Of a DNA stretch of 64,000 nt, positions 10,559 to 23,809 are shown in pieces. The notes beneath the pieces were generated by a model. That model had not been told where the DNA came from, did not search any database, and saw nothing but the letters and a program-made list of their open reading frames with translations. Source of the stretch: Balaenoptera acutorostrata (taxonomy: Eukaryota > Chordata > Mammalia > Artiodactyla > Balaenopteridae); contig NC_080074.1 in NCBI RefSeq assembly GCF_949987535.1, positions 23,209,268 through 23,273,267 on the forward strand, given 5' to 3'. Position 1 is the first letter of the stretch; each line of letters starts with the position of its first letter. A program made the position numbers and the translations under genes.

Positions 10559-12611
10559 GTAAGTACCCAGCATGCTTGTTTTGTCCTCCACTCTTATCCT
10601 CGAATATTACTTTGTGCAATAAAATAAAAATGATTGAAGCAATGGGTCAGGAAGTACAGGCTGTTTTCCATGTAGCCTACCTCACCTGTATAAAAAACTA
10701 TCTCGCCTTTGATAGTGTTTTCTACGACAAGATTTGTTTTTCTCGGTTGGTTAAATATATATTTTTGAGATTTAAATTAACATCTGAAAAACCACCACCT
10801 TTAAAGAACCTCTCCGCTACCCCACATCCCACACACCCCTCTACACCAAGAGAAGAAATGAGTTTTCTGTCAAACTCCTCAAACCCGCAGGTAGAAAATC
10901 GATGAGGACCAGAGTTAAGTAAAAGATCAATTTAAAATTAACCTTAGGGTCTTCTGTTTCTTAAGAAGTGAAAAATTTTCAGCTTTACCCACTTCAAAAA
11001 TTAAGAATAGAGAATCTAGAACTTTATTTAGTAAACTATTTCAGCTGTCTTTTAGAACTACGGGGTAGAAAAACTAGGAGGAAGAGAGAAATAAAGTGGA
11101 AGAGGAAAGAAGGCAAGAAAGAGCAGAGGGAAGGAGACAGAGAGAGAGAAGATTACCAGGAAGAATGGCAGCGGGAGGAGTAGCCAGTGGTCCCTGGTGT
11201 TCATGAGGCCTGTAGAAACGTTTCAAAAATTTACCATAAAGGCAGGATCGCCATGACCAGTTGGAGAGTTCCAACTCTGTTCTCTTTATTGAGTCCTGCA
11301 CTTGCTTGCTTCTGATTCCTTTTCTGCAGGTGTCAGAAAGGGTAGTGATAATAAACGAACACAAAAGTAGCACTTAGACGTCACTGCCAGCGATGAAATG
11401 CAGTCGAATGCCTCTTATCAGTGGACTTCAGCAAACAGTAACTACTGTCAGCATCACAGAGGATCGAGCAGGAGAGGAGCTGTTAAGATTTTAAGGCTGG
11501 TTCAGTTTTAAAGGAGAAGAAAATACACAAAGCCTTCAGGAAATGCAAGAGAATTGGCTCCAGGAGGGCCATGAGGAAAACTGACGATTGGGGCAGTTGG
11601 AATACACTGGGATATTTGGAGGCTAGTGAGGGCTTAAGGAGTAGTGAAGGTAGAAGAGGACCTAGTTCTCCCTCAGTAAGAAGAGCCTCAAATAAATTGG
11701 GGGAAAATGAGGCTAGGAAGGGATTATTGTTTTGCCTTCGTTTCACTGCACAAAAGAGGAGAAAGATACAGGCACCATCAGTGTGACCATCCTAAAATGA
11801 CCCTTTCGAGGAGTAATTCCCTGCTACTTACCCTACTGTCTTTCCTTCCTCTGCTGAACCTCTCCCTCTGGCTCTCTGGAAGAGGTCTAGGGAAGCAACA
11901 GATAAATCAAAGACAGAGGTTCCCAAGAAAAAGTGTAGGACCTTAATCCATCAAAGGAGGTCCAGAACATCTTGGGGAGAAGTAGCCTGGAGAATCGGCA
12001 CGATCCAATCCTCCACTTACTTGCAAACATCAGAGCCCAGCTGTCTTCCCCCCTTTATCTTACTTCTTGACCAGTTTCCCCCAGTTCTCTTTGCCATTGA
12101 AGCCCATCCTCTGTCATTACGTGCATTGCTCTGCCGTCTGTGCGTGTGACATGCCATTTCCATACTGTGTCCTCTTCCTGGCAAGCATTGCCAGGCTACT
12201 CTTTGATGGAGGATCAACACCCATGAGGTCCCACTTTAGCTTTCTTGTCATGGCATCTACCATGGTGAGGCCCCTCTGTCCACGTAGAGACACAGTTCCT
12301 TCCCTTGTAAACACAAGTGATAGTGTCAGGGGTGCCCAACATATGTGTGCCTCTCTCCTGGGATCATCCATGGTGCTGGCTCAAGAAAACAGAGCCTGAT
12401 TCTTGATATTGTAAACCTTCAACCTGAAATGCTTAGTGGGGAGGTATTGATTGTGCCATTAATAAAATGGTGGAATGTCATCGATTCCTTGGCAGTTGAT
12501 TCAGAAATGACTCCCCACCCCCGCAGTGTGTCTTGTCAGTGTTTCACAGTTTTGAAACCAGAGGTCAGCCACAAGAGCATGGTATTTATTTCGTGATGTA
12601 TTTCCATTCAG
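10559..12611 (+). other. ANKS1B: ANKS1B intron between exons A and B
   Basis: A 2053-bp intron, GTAAGT...cattcag. I see no interspersed repeat that I can name with confidence. There is an A/G-rich run near 11066-11180 (AGGAAGAGAG-type). Open frames of 60-110 codons occur on both strands at 11.5-12.4 kb but show no homology or splice support. The apparent 182-codon frame at 10357-10905 crosses the donor of exon A in another frame and is not a gene. Confidence 0.9.
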
Positions 12612-12791
12612 GAACCCAGTGGTAATCACACTCCTCCTCAGTTGTCTCCATCACTTAGCCAAAGCACTTACACCACTGGCGGCTCCCTAGACGTTCCTCA
12701 CATTATCATGCAGGGCGATGCAAGGAGGAGAAGAAATGAAAACTACTTTGATGATATTCCCCGATCAAAACTGGAGAGGCAGATGGCCCAG
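12612..12791 (+). CDS. ANKS1B: ANKS1B exon B: SAM-PTB linker
   Basis: A 180-nt exon of 60 codons, phase 0 on both sides. The acceptor is tttccattcag and the donor GTAAGG. It starts E-P-S-G-N-H-T-P-P-Q and ends K-L-E-R-Q-M-A-Q. It encodes the low-complexity Ser/Thr/Pro-rich linker between SAM2 and the PTB domain, followed by a basic run (A-R-R-R-R-N-E-N-Y-F) and a short acidic/basic stretch. No globular fold is expected from the composition. The linker sequence, as I recall it, separates ANKS1B from ANKS1A. It is uninterrupted and joins in frame to exons A and C, so the locus looks functional. The intron before it is 2053 bp and the one after it 27.6 kb. Confidence 0.95.
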
Positions 12792-15700
12792 GTAAGGTGT
12801 TCCAAGCCTCTGTGATGTTTTTGTCTTTCACCCATATCAAGTAATGCATTCCAGTTTTGAACAGTTGCTTACAATGGGTGCCTATTGTGCACAACGTAAC
12901 TGGAATTTTACCATTTTACGCCATGACTTTCGTTCTCTGCTCAGTTGAACTAGAATGAAATGGACCGTTCTGGGAATGGAATGTATACACAGATCCTTGT
13001 TATCCATTTCTTTACTGAAGAAATTATGTCTGATCTCTTTGCACCCAGAAAGTCTTTGCCCTAAAGGGAATAATACTGTGTAAGAATCAAATCATAATGA
13101 AAAAATAAATCATAAAAGTCTAGATTATAGAATGTAAATTGGTCGGATGACAGGGCAAAAGTTGGGGGTGGGGGAGTATTAACTCCGAGAAATGTGGTTC
13201 ATTTTCTCCCAAGTTTACACATTTGTTTAGAATTGTGCAATGGGGACTAGTTGCATCCATCTCATGCTGTCACCTTGAGTGGTTGAAAATGATGCCGCTG
13301 CCTGACACAAATAACTGAAGAGAGAGGTCTGTCGTGTTCAGACCTTTCCATGTTTTGGGTATGGATGTCCGTGTTTCACGTGTCCGCAGGTTGCTGCTCA
13401 GGAACTCAAGTCAGCCATAACCAAATAGTGGTGCTGTTCCTAAAGCACATTCAGATGGGCAGCTAGCTCTGCGGTGTCACCCCGAGGCTCACAGCTGTGG
13501 ATTTGTTGACAGCTGTTGGCAGAATCAACCCTTTTCATCCTCATTCTAGGTTCAGACTGAGCGTTGAGAGGCTTCTCTCCCTCCCACACCTAAGATGAGA
13601 ATCTTGAGGTGAAAATTTGACTGCAATTGCGTTGCCTTGGTTGTTAAATATTTTTCTCAGCTGTTTGGTGAGATTCTGTTTTTTTAAAGCCTTTGGTAAA
13701 CATTCAGTGCTGCCACTCACGAAAGAAAAATGTGAAGAGAATGTTCTGGAAGCCATGGCTATTCTGCCTGCATATGCTCTGGAGAGAAGGGGTCTGAGAT
13801 ATTGTGTCTCCTTTCAACTTGCTCAATATCGAATCGTTCTCAGGGTTCTTTGTGCGGAGAATAGCAGTGTTGGGATTATGGAGAATCTTTTATTGAAGGG
13901 AGGTGGAAAATGTGGGAGAGACAAGAAAAGAATAATTTTCCCTCTCTCTCTTGCTAAGTATTGTCTTTTAATCCTTATTACTGTTTTCACTGATTTTTTT
14001 TAAATAAAGAATCTAAAAGCTTTTTTCCCCAAGATGTTCATACATTTCCTGCTATTTGTTAGTATCTGTGGATCACATATGTGGTTAAATTTCTCTAATG
14101 ACAGCATTTCAGAGACATGGTTTGTTTTAACCTTGAACCATGTAGTGTTTATGTATTAATGCAAACTGGGTCTTTCCTGGACCCTTTTCTTCCCTGGATA
14201 AGGGCGGATCATCCATTAACAAGCATTAGCTGTTATTGACTGTGCCAAATTCAGCAACAGAATCACCTGTCTGAACTGCTCATGTAATTTATGCACGTTC
14301 TCCACAGAGTGCAGTTTTTTTCAGAGAGGAAATTAATTACGCTTTTGCCTGAGTATGCACACTCAGAGGTAATCTAGCAATTGCTCCCTTATGGTCTTTG
14401 TGAGATTCACAACCTAGGGGCAGTATTACCGTCTGAAGAGCCTAGATCTTTTTCTTGTCATTCCAATCAGAATGCATCCCTTTCTGGAATTGTCTTGCCC
14501 TTGAGAAAATTGAATGAACTTTTATCTGGCCAGGTGAGAAAGGCCAAAATGCACAAAGAGAAGTGAGGTAAGCAGTGGGTGAGTTGGGAGCTATGGAAGG
14601 TCTGTGTGAATGTGCTTATTTCCCTCCCGTGTACTGCTCACAATGATCGGATGACTGACGGACACCTAGGCCTCCATCAGCAGCCAGGAGCTTATTAGAA
14701 GCTTTCTAAAATCCCACTGCTCAATACAGCACTTTTGCTGCAGAATAAATAGGAGATGGCACTACAGGAATCCAATCGATAAGAAAAAAGGATTCTGGGA
14801 TTGCAGCTCTTTAGGCTGTGTTAATTGCAGTTTTTTATTTGTCTTGAGACTCTTTCCCAGTCTAGAAATGCCAAAAATCGTGGAGAAATGAATGGGTACC
14901 TTCTAAAAAATAGCGCCATTTCAAAACTTTAACCTGTCAAAATATGAAATACTCGGTAATTTTGTTGTTGAACAGTTTTATTTATGTGACTTTTTCACCA
15001 CTCAGCCACCCAATTGATGTTTTTTCTTATTCTTCTGTTTCTGGTCATTTGCTGTAATAATTTTTGAAATCCGTTTGCTTTTTTTTTTTTTTAGAACCCA
15101 TCAAACTGTCTCTAGACCACATCTTCCCCAAAGTTTTGCCCTTAGCCAGTAAAGCTGAATTCAAGTCTTCTTCCTAAGGACTTGAATTAGCAATTTTAGC
15201 AATTAAAATTCCTGTAAGCAAGCAGCTAGTTACACCTCCTTCCAACCAGGAGCTCAGTCCCTGAGGTTCCTTCCCAAGGGGTTTCTCCCAAGGGGCTTAC
15301 TTGAGGTTGGTTAATGCATGCCTAACCAGTCTGTTTCCCACTACAAGGCAGAAGTCCACCTTCAGGCTTTCTTACTTACTTACTAAAAGAAAGGAAAACA
15401 CAATTAAAAGAAAATCACCTGGACAAATCCTTATTCTCAGAAACCCCTCTAGTGCTTCAAGTTTACCTGAGCCCCCAGAAGAGTGGTTTGGAATTCTAGC
15501 CGTAGGCCAGGAACCTTAAGCTCTTGGTGGCTGCAGTTAATTCATAGGAGCATAGCTTTTGCCCAGCAGATGTGTGGAAGTGCTTTAACTTGAAAAACCA
15601 ATACTGAAAGTTAAATTGAGATAAAGTTAATGTCCATTCCACCTATTAAATTTGTTCGTTAGCAAATATTTTTTTAAAAGGTAACACAGTGTTTGATTAC

Positions 15701-16019
15701 TTGTTTTCAACTCAAACCAATGTTTAAAATACTTGCCTTGGAATCCAGAGGATTTTAAATAGTACGGCTGTTGTTTGCTTTTATTCTGATGTAAGCAATA
15801 TTGTGGCATCAAATTGTCTTAAGTAAATATGTGAGAAACAAAATCAAGTTCAGTACTAATAGGATTTTTGAAACCATGAAATGTAATGATGTAAACACAT
15901 CTAAACAATGGATTGCCTATCATGCTGAAAACATAGCTTTCTAGCCTATAATTCTAAATTGGACTCAGCTCAGAAGTTCTAAAAGGCTCCCCTATTTCCA
16001 TATCCCTAATAAATAAATG

Positions 16020-17120
16020 TCTCATTCACATTTGTATAATAATACCTTAATGCGTATAGAGCTTGCTTTTAAATTTCCAAAGTACTGTCACATCTGTCAT
16101 CTCATTTTAGCACAAACAAAGTATCCTACACAACTATTTATGTGTGTGTAGCACATGGCAGATCAGCTTTTAAGACCAAGTTCTGTGGAGATGAGATAGT
16201 AAGTGAAAATATGAAAAATAATAACAGAAGGAGGAAAAATATTTCCAGTATTTAGGACCTAATTGCAATATTTAGAAATTTTCTTGAGTGATATTTAGGA
16301 GAAGTCAAAACATTCTTAAAATGAATAATAAATGAGAGTAATGGAATTAATAAAGTTTAGGGACCACATTCTCCAAAGTTATGAAAAAAGGAAAAGGAGT
16401 TTCCCAAAGTGAAACTTATAACCATTTATTTATAACCAAATACTTATGGAAAAGTGAAATAATACTTCTATTTTCACAAAATAAAAAAGACTCCTAAACA
16501 GTAAGAGAAAACCCACACTATGGAAGTTCTTGTGTTTTGAATGCTCTCATCTAATTAGAAATATCAATATTGCCTGAGGCAATTACCTTACCTGATGCGT
16601 ACAAACCTTAGAAACAGACATTATCCACATTTCAAAGACTGGGAAACAGAAATTATGTGACTTGGTCCGGGTAGCACAGCCAGAAAGAAACCAAATCAGA
16701 ACTTGCCTGGGGCAATATGTCAGGCACTAGAAAGGCTTTGTCTAAATTGCTTCTAAATCACTAAAAAGTTGATTCAGTTGAAAGTCTAATATATCTTGAT
16801 CCAAACAGAATTACTTAATAAGTATGACTAGATCAATTACTTCTTTATTTGAAAGCACTTTACATATTATATTAGTTCTACAAATGGTCGTTCTTTTGAT
16901 ACTGTTAGAGGAAGAGAAATGGAAACTGGGCCACATAGAAGCCCTGCCATGGCCCCATCCATGTCTGAAATTCCACACGCGGTATCTTATTTAAACCTCA
17001 CAGCAGCCCCTTCTATACTCCAGGAACCCAGCTGGGTGAGTGCTTTGCCTTGCAGCTGCTACATGGCAGAGCCAGGACTCAAGCTGTCTGCCTGACCATG
17101 TCCTGTTCTATGGCCCCTGA
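16020..17120 (-). mobile_element. Three MIR/L2 remnants, antisense
   Basis: Short MIR-like pieces: about 16035-16110 ('ccaaagtactgtcacatctgtcatctcat'), 16600-16700 ('ttatccacatttcaaagactgggaaacag') and 16980-17110 ('ttatttaaacctcacagcagcccc...catggcagagccaggactcaagc'). Old and diverged; the sequence between them is unclassified. Confidence 0.55.
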
Positions 17121-17329
17121 TGCCCAGTGGGCTACTTCTATTTTAAAATGATATAGAATATCTTAGTAACAGTTCAATACATACTAATTTCCCATATGTT
17201 CTAACAGATTATACATTCATAGGAACAGTGGGCAGAATGAGGATAAAATTGCTAGTAGTTTAGTGGAAACTTACTGAATCAGCTCATGGTTCTCACCATA
17301 GAACCCTTTTTTTAAAAAATACTTAATTT

Positions 17330-18790
17330 AAAAAATTTTATTTTATTGAAGTATAGTCGATTTACAATATCATGTTAGTTTCAGGTATACTATGAGTCTG
17401 TTTCTGTTTGGAAAATAAGTTCATTGATATCTCTTTTGTTTATATTCCACATATAAGTGCTATCATATGATATTTGTCTTTCTCTGTCTGGCTTATTTCA
17501 CTTAGTAGGGTAATCTCTAGGTCCATCCATGTTGCTGCAAATGGCATTATTTCATTCCTTTTTATGGTTGAGTAATATTCCATTGTATATATATAACCAC
17601 ATCTTCTTTATCCATTCATCTGTCAATGGACATTTAGGTTGCATTCATGTCTTGGCTATTGTGAATAGTGCTGCTGTGAACATAGGGGTGCATGTATCTT
17701 TTTGCATTATGGTTTTCTCCAGATATATGCCTAGGAGTGGGATTGCTGGGTCATATGGTAGTTCTGTTTTTAGTTTTTTAAGGAACCTCCATACTGTTCT
17801 CCATAGTGGCCCTACCAATTTCCATTCCCACCAACAGTGTAGGAGGGTTCCCTTTCCTCCACACCCTCTCCAGCATTTATTGTGTGTAGATTTTTTGATG
17901 ATGGCCATTCTGACCGATGTGAGGTGGTACCTCATTGTAGTTCTGATTTGCATTTCTCTAATAATTAGTGATGTTGAAGCATCTTTTCATGTGCTTTTTG
18001 GCTATCTGTGTGACTTCTTTGGAGAAATGTCTATTTAAATTTTTTGTCCATTTTTTGATTGGGTTATTTGTTTTTTTGATATTAAGCTTCATGAGCTGTT
18101 TGTATATTTTGGAGATAATCCCTTGTTGGTTGCTTCATTTGCAAATATTTTCTCCCATTCTGAGGGTTGTCTTTTCGTTTTGTTTATGGTTTCCTTTGCT
18201 GTGCAAAAGCTTTTAAGTTTAATTAGGCCTCATTTGTTTATTTTTGTTTTTATTTTCATTACTCTAGGAGATAGATCAAAAAAGATTATTTGTAGACTTT
18301 TTGATGATGGTCATTCTGACCGGAGTGAAGTCATCCCTCATTGTAGTTTTGATTTGCATTTCTCTAATAATTAGCACTGTTGAACATTTTTTCATGTGCC
18401 CATTGGCCATCTGTATGTCTTCTTTGGAGAAATGTCTATCTAGGTCTTCTGCTCATTTTTTGATTGGATTGTTTGTTTTTTTTGATATTGAGCTATGTGA
18501 GCTGTTTGTATATTTTGGAAACTGATCCCTTGTTGGTTGCATCATTTGTAAATATTTTCTCCCATTCTGTAGGTTGTCTTTTCGTTTTGTTTATGGTTTT
18601 CTTTGCTGTGCAAAAGCTTTTAAGTTTAATTAGGTCTCATTTGTTTATTTTTATTTCCATTCCTCTAGGAGATGGATCTAAAAAGATATTGCTGTGATTT
18701 ATGTCAATGAGTGTTCTGCCTATGTTTTCCTCTAGGAGTTTTATAGTATCTGGCCTTACATTTAGGTCTTTAATCCATTTCTGAGTTTCT
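17330..18790 (-). mobile_element. L1 LINE antisense with internal 406-bp tandem duplication
   Basis: An L1 3' UTR and ORF2 end on the minus strand (minus frame 17953-17645 carries [12 protein letters not shown] and [11 protein letters not shown]). The segment from about 17886 ('gtaga...ttttttgatgatgg') to 18291 is repeated from 18292 to about 18690 with roughly 10% differences. Plus-strand frames in the region are antisense L1 shadows. Confidence 0.85.
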
Positions 18791-18813
18791 ACAGTGTTTA
18801 TTTGTTGATCCTC

Positions 18814-19060
18814 TTAGTGGAAACCCTTCCTGCACATTTGGTAGAACTCTGCCCTCCTCCCATGTTCGTGAAAAGCTTTGTAGGTAGCTGTGGGGTTTAC
18901 TGCATATACAGAGAAGTTCTTGCCTGTGAGGGTTTCTCCAATTAGTGGGTGCTGTTTCCTTAGCAGCATCTTCAGTTGGAGTTTTGATTTGGTTTCTTTC
19001 AGGCTGTTTGGCCTGTACCAAGTCATGCGACTTCTCTGAACTTCGGTTTCCTTGTCTTTA
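18814..19060 (-). other. Unidentified antisense open frame next to L1
   Basis: A minus-strand frame ends G-R-R-A-E-F-Y-Q-M-C-R-K-G-F-H and contains G-K-N-F-S-V-Y-A and Y-K-A-F-H-E-H. The spacing faintly resembles decayed C2H2 zinc-finger repeats, but no intact C-x2-C...H-x3-H unit is present. It overlaps the edge of MIR-like sequence at 19000-19110. I cannot name it. Confidence 0.2.
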
Positions 19061-19585
19061 AAACATGGATAAAGACTGCCTCGCAGGCTTGCGTGTGTCA
19101 GATAATTTATGTTTAAGTATATTCTAAACTGTAAATCACAATGTATATATAGATAGATAGATGATATGACTATCAATTCAGATATATCATCTATCAGTCC
19201 CTAATTCAAAGGTCCCTGATTCATTGTAGGGCCAGTTAATGCCAAAGACATTAGAGAGGTAAGTGCTCAGATGGTTGTAGCATTCTATAAAGATGATCCT
19301 TTTGTTCCAGTATTATTTCCATGCTTAGAATGTATATTGAGAATGGCATTGGAATTTTCCTCCTTATTATTTTAATCGTATAAATATGAAGGCTGCCAAG
19401 GAGCATCTCTCATGATGGAAAAGGGATCTGTAAGATGATCACAAAGCCAGGGAAAGCAGAGGAGAGGTGGAAGAGTTCTCTGCAAATTCAGCATACAAAA
19501 GTATGTAGCAAAGGATATCTTACAGTAATAACACGTTATTATCGTAACATGGTAAGGGAAAACATTAAGTGAGAAAGAAAGGATT

Positions 19586-19591
<6 letters not shown>

Positions 19592-19616
<25 letters not shown>

Positions 19617-19905
19617 AACTTTTGGGTTTATTTATTTATTTATGGCTGTGTTGGGTCTTCGTTCCTGTGCGAGGGCTTTCTCTAGTTGCGGTGAGTGGGG
19701 GCCACTCTTCATCACGGTCCGCGGGCCTCTCACTGTCGTGGCCTCTCTTGTTGCGGAGCACAGGCTCCAGACGCGCAGGCTCAGTAATTGTGGCTCACGG
19801 GCCCAGTTGCTCCGCTGCATGTGGGATCTTCCCAGACCAGGGCTCGAACCCGTGTCCCCTGCATTGGCAGGCAGATTCCCAACCACTGCGCCACCAGGGA
19901 AGCCC
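19592..19905 (-). mobile_element. CHR-type SINE, antisense
   Basis: Right end reads ccaccagggaagccc (head, antisense), with a full CHR body and a T-rich tail at the left. A perfect 16-bp duplication AGAAAGGATTGTTTTT lies at 19576-19591 and 19906-19921. Open frames over it (105-124 codons) are SINE-derived. Confidence 0.95.
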
Positions 19906-20695
19906 AGAAAGGATTGTTTTTGACTTAAATGAACTTTAAAACTTGTTTGAAATACAAAGTACACAAAATTGTTAACTAGAAAGCATGGATAGCCCCAAAA
20001 ATCCATGAGGCAAACACTGAGCCAGCCTCTGAGAAAGAAGGGAGTAATTTATTCTTCTGTATTTTCTTGGGAAAGAAAGCCTGGTGTTCCTAGAAATTCT
20101 ACCCACTGCTCTCATGTTGTGGAATTTACAGAATCAGCCTTCAAAAAATGGTACAACTGTGTTGAAAAGAACAGCATTTTACAAAGTGATTTTTCCCCCA
20201 CTAAACAAGTTTTATTACTGAGTTACATTAGATTTTTTTCAAATGTCCCTGAGTTATTGGCTAATTTTTAATTTAGATTTTCATCACCTCACCACTGCTC
20301 AGAAAAGCTCAGCATGTCCATGACTTCAAAAATTTTTTCCATGAAGGTCTAAAGAGCAGCTTCTAATACTTAAGCACAGACAGATAATATATAACCCAAA
20401 AAAGAAGGTTAAGAATAAACTCAGTAAGCTCTTCCATCAGGAGCTTCTGATGTGACAGCTTGTTGAGTTGACAAGCTAACACACCAGCTTCAGTGATAAC
20501 TTGGGATGTTGATGATATCTGTGCCCTGTTTCAAGCCAGGAACTCTGGACCGTCAACCATCTATTCCCAAAGGCATCATGCCAAGCAAAAGTGGAAAACG
20601 GTGCTTTCGTACTTGGAATTTAAACCTGATGTGTTGTATACCTAGTTTGTTAATGTGGACAGTTAACTGCCTTTTCTCAAAATATATGCTCTCCC

Positions 20696-22270
20696 TATAC
20701 TACAAAGCTACAGTAATCAAGACAGTATGGTACTGGCATGAAAACAGAAATATAGATCAATGGAACAGGATAGAAAGCCCAGAGATAAACCCACACACCT
20801 ATGGTCACCTTATCTTTGATAAAGGAGGAAAGAATATACAATGGAGAAAAGACAGCCTCTTCAATAAGTGGTGCTGGGAAAACTGGACAGCCACATGTAA
20901 AAGAATGAAATTATAACACTCCCTAACACCTTACACAAAAATAAACTCAAAATGAATTAAAGACCTAAATGTAAGGCCAGACACTATAAAACTCTTAGAG
21001 GAAAGCATAGGCAGAACACTCCATGACATAAATCACAGCAAGATCCTTTTTGACCCACCTCCTAGAGAAATGGAAATAAAAACAAAAATAAACAAATGGG
21101 ACCTAGTGAAACTTAAAAGCTTTTGCACAGCAAAGGAAACCATAAACAAGATGAAAAGACAACCCTCAGAATGGGAGAAAATATTTGCAAACAAAGCAAC
21201 GGACAAAGGATTAATCTCCAAAATTTACAAGCAGCTCATGCAGCTCAATATCAAAAAAACAAACAACCCAACCTAAAAATGGGCAGAAGACCTAAATAGA
21301 CATTTCTCCAAAGAAGATATGCAGATTGCCAACAAACACATGAAAGGATGCTCAACATCACTAATCATTAGAGAAACGCAAATCAAAACTACAATGAAGT
21401 ATCACCTCACACTGGTCAGAATGGCCATCATCAAAAAATCTACAAACAATAAATGCTGGAGAGGGTGTGGAGAAAAGGGAACCCTTTTGCACTCTTGGTG
21501 AGAATGTAAATTGATACAGCCACTATGGAGAACAGTATGGAGGTTCCTTAAAGAACTAAAAATAGAATTACCATACGACCCGGCAATCCCACTACTGGGC
21601 ATATACCCTGAGAAAACCATAATTCAGAAAGAGTCATGTACCCCAATGTTCATTGCAGCTCTATTTACAATAGCCAGGACATGGAAGCAATCTAAGTGTC
21701 CATCGAAAGATGAATGGATAAGTGGCACATATATACAATGGAATATTACTCAGCCATAAAGAGAAATGCGATTGAGTTATTTGTAGTGAGGTGGATGGAC
21801 CTAGAGTCTGTCATACAGAGTGAAGTAAGTAAGAGAAAAATAAATACCGTATGCTAACACATATATATGGAATCTAAAAAAAAATGGTTCTGAAGAACCT
21901 AGGGGCAGGACAGGAATAAAGACGCAGACATAGAGAATGGACTTGAGGACATGGGGAGGGGGAAGGGTAAGCTGGGCCGAAGTGAGAGAGTAGCATTGAC
22001 ATATATACACTACCAAATGTAAAACAGATAGCTAGTGGGAAGCAGCTGCATCACACGCGGAGATCAGCTCGGTGCTTTATGACCACCTAGAAGGGTGGGA
22101 TAAGGAGGGTGGGAGAGAGGCTCAAGAGGGAGGGGATATGGGGATATATGTATACATATAGCTGATTCACTTTGTTATACAGCAGAAACTAACACAACAT
22201 TGTAAAGCAATTATACTCCAATAAAGATACTAAAAAAAAATTTTTTTTAAGTATATATATATATATATAC
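20696..22270 (+). mobile_element. 5'-truncated L1, sense, ORF2 3' half
   Basis: Starts within ORF2 ('tatactacaaagctacagtaatcaag') and runs to the 3' UTR and poly-A ('ttatactccaataaag'). Plus frames carry [16 protein letters not shown] and [12 protein letters not shown] but are broken by stops and frameshifts. A 12-bp duplication, ATATGCTCTCCC, lies at 20684-20695 and 22271-22282. It ends in a TA dinucleotide run at 22253-22269. Confidence 0.93.
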
Positions 22271-23094
22271 ATATGCTCTCCCCATGACAACTTTGGTGCT
22301 GGAAATTCCAATATGATTATCGTCTTATGGGCAACATTGAAGTGTTACCGTCTATCCTGTACCACAGTCAAAAAAAAAAAAGTAATAGGAAGAAGTAGGA
22401 GAATCACTCAGATGGAGTCGCTTTTACATTTTGATACTCATCTTACATGTCTCAATTCTTTCATTCTCTGTCAAGTCCATCAGTGAGGCACATTAGATGA
22501 CCAGGAGTTTGTTCTGACCGACGCCATCAGACCTAAACACCTCCACTCTCTTTGCTAGGGAAGCTGTGATGTCTCCACCTACGCATCATGTGCTGGTACT
22601 TAACCAAGGAGAATGTTTCCAATTAAAACCAGACCACGGATTTTTTTTAAAAACATGAACAGAAAGGATCCTATTTTCAACTGAATAAATAATGAATCGG
22701 ACAATATATAAAAACCCTATTTTAGTGGAACTGACCTTGTGATATTTAGTGGTGCCTTAGGCTGGCTGACATTGAGCAGCATGTTTGCAAAGAGGCACAC
22801 CAAGCTATCTTTTTCCACTTGTTAAATTTTTGGAATGTTTCTTATTAGATTCAGTCCTGTTCTTGGGTCCACAGGTCAGTGTTGGCTGTTATAATCTGAC
22901 CTTGATATGTTTTCAAGGGTAGGAGAATTCTCTTATTCTCCTTCTCCTTCTTCCTTTTCTCTTTCCAGTATTAAAGAAAATAAAGGGAAGGTGTTTAATG
23001 TCTAGAGGAAATGGGGCTTATTGTGTGGTCCTGTCTCAGTTACTTCCGTTTGTGTATGACTAAAGTAGTAAATCAGTAGGGACTCTTCTGAGTG

Positions 23095-23457
23095 CATGCA
23101 AGTAACAAAAATCCAACTCAAGATGTCTTAAGCAGAAAAGAGCACATATTTGGGTCATTTTTGCTACAAAGTCCTGGTAGCCTGGGTTCAGGTGCTCATA
23201 TGACATCTTGGTCTCAGGCTCTTCATGTCTTAGCTCTGCTGTCCTCTGGGTTGGCTCTTTTCCCAATCAGGCTTTCTCTACATGAGGGGAGTTTCAAGTC
23301 CAATTCCTGTTAAACTTGAACCTGTGAGAGAGAGGGCTTATCTTACCAAGAGTTCCCCAAAGAGCCCCAGGATTGAGTCCCATTGGTTCAGATCAGGCTG
23401 GTTTGGATCTTTTATGTGTCCTGAGTTAATCACACAGGAGAGGAGCATGTGTGTGTG

Positions 23458-23519
<62 letters not shown>

Positions 23520-23700
23520 TGTGATTAGCCAGGCATAGGTCACATGCCTGGAGATGGTTTTAGCTCCACCTGAACCACGGGAACTGAGGGATGGCAAAGG
23601 AACTCCTCCTGGACAGGCTTTCATGAGCAGAAGTGGCCATAGTCTCTGGGCAGACAGAAATAGCAGTGGTGGGCACCTGAATAAACCCATTCTGATGTCC
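23095..23700 (+). mobile_element. Ancient MER-type interspersed repeat, family uncertain
   Basis: 'aaaaatccaactcaagatgtcttaagcagaaaa', 'ccccaggattgagtcccattggttcagatcaggctgg' and 'gattagccaggcataggtcacatgcctgg' follow, in order, a widespread mammalian repeat I know but cannot name with certainty (probably DNA-transposon derived). It is interrupted by a TG/GA microsatellite at 23446-23519. Confidence 0.5.
23446..23519. repeat. TG then GA microsatellite
   Basis: About 20 TG units at 23466-23504 followed by GA units to 23519. Antisense frames show poly(His-Thr), an artefact of the repeat. Confidence 0.95.
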
Positions 23701-23809
23701 GAATTCCAAGAATATCTGATGGACAATTGTTATATTACATGGGTATTCATTTCATTTTTGCATACTTGATTTGATGAGCTTTTTTAAAATACCAGATTTG
23801 AAGTAATGA

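Noticed and set aside
10357..10905. 182-codon plus-strand frame near exon A
   Set aside because: It overlaps exon A in a different frame; the supported coding frame ends at the GTAAGT donor.
13617..14003. 128-codon plus-strand frame
   Set aside because: TTG start in intron, no motif and no conserved context visible.
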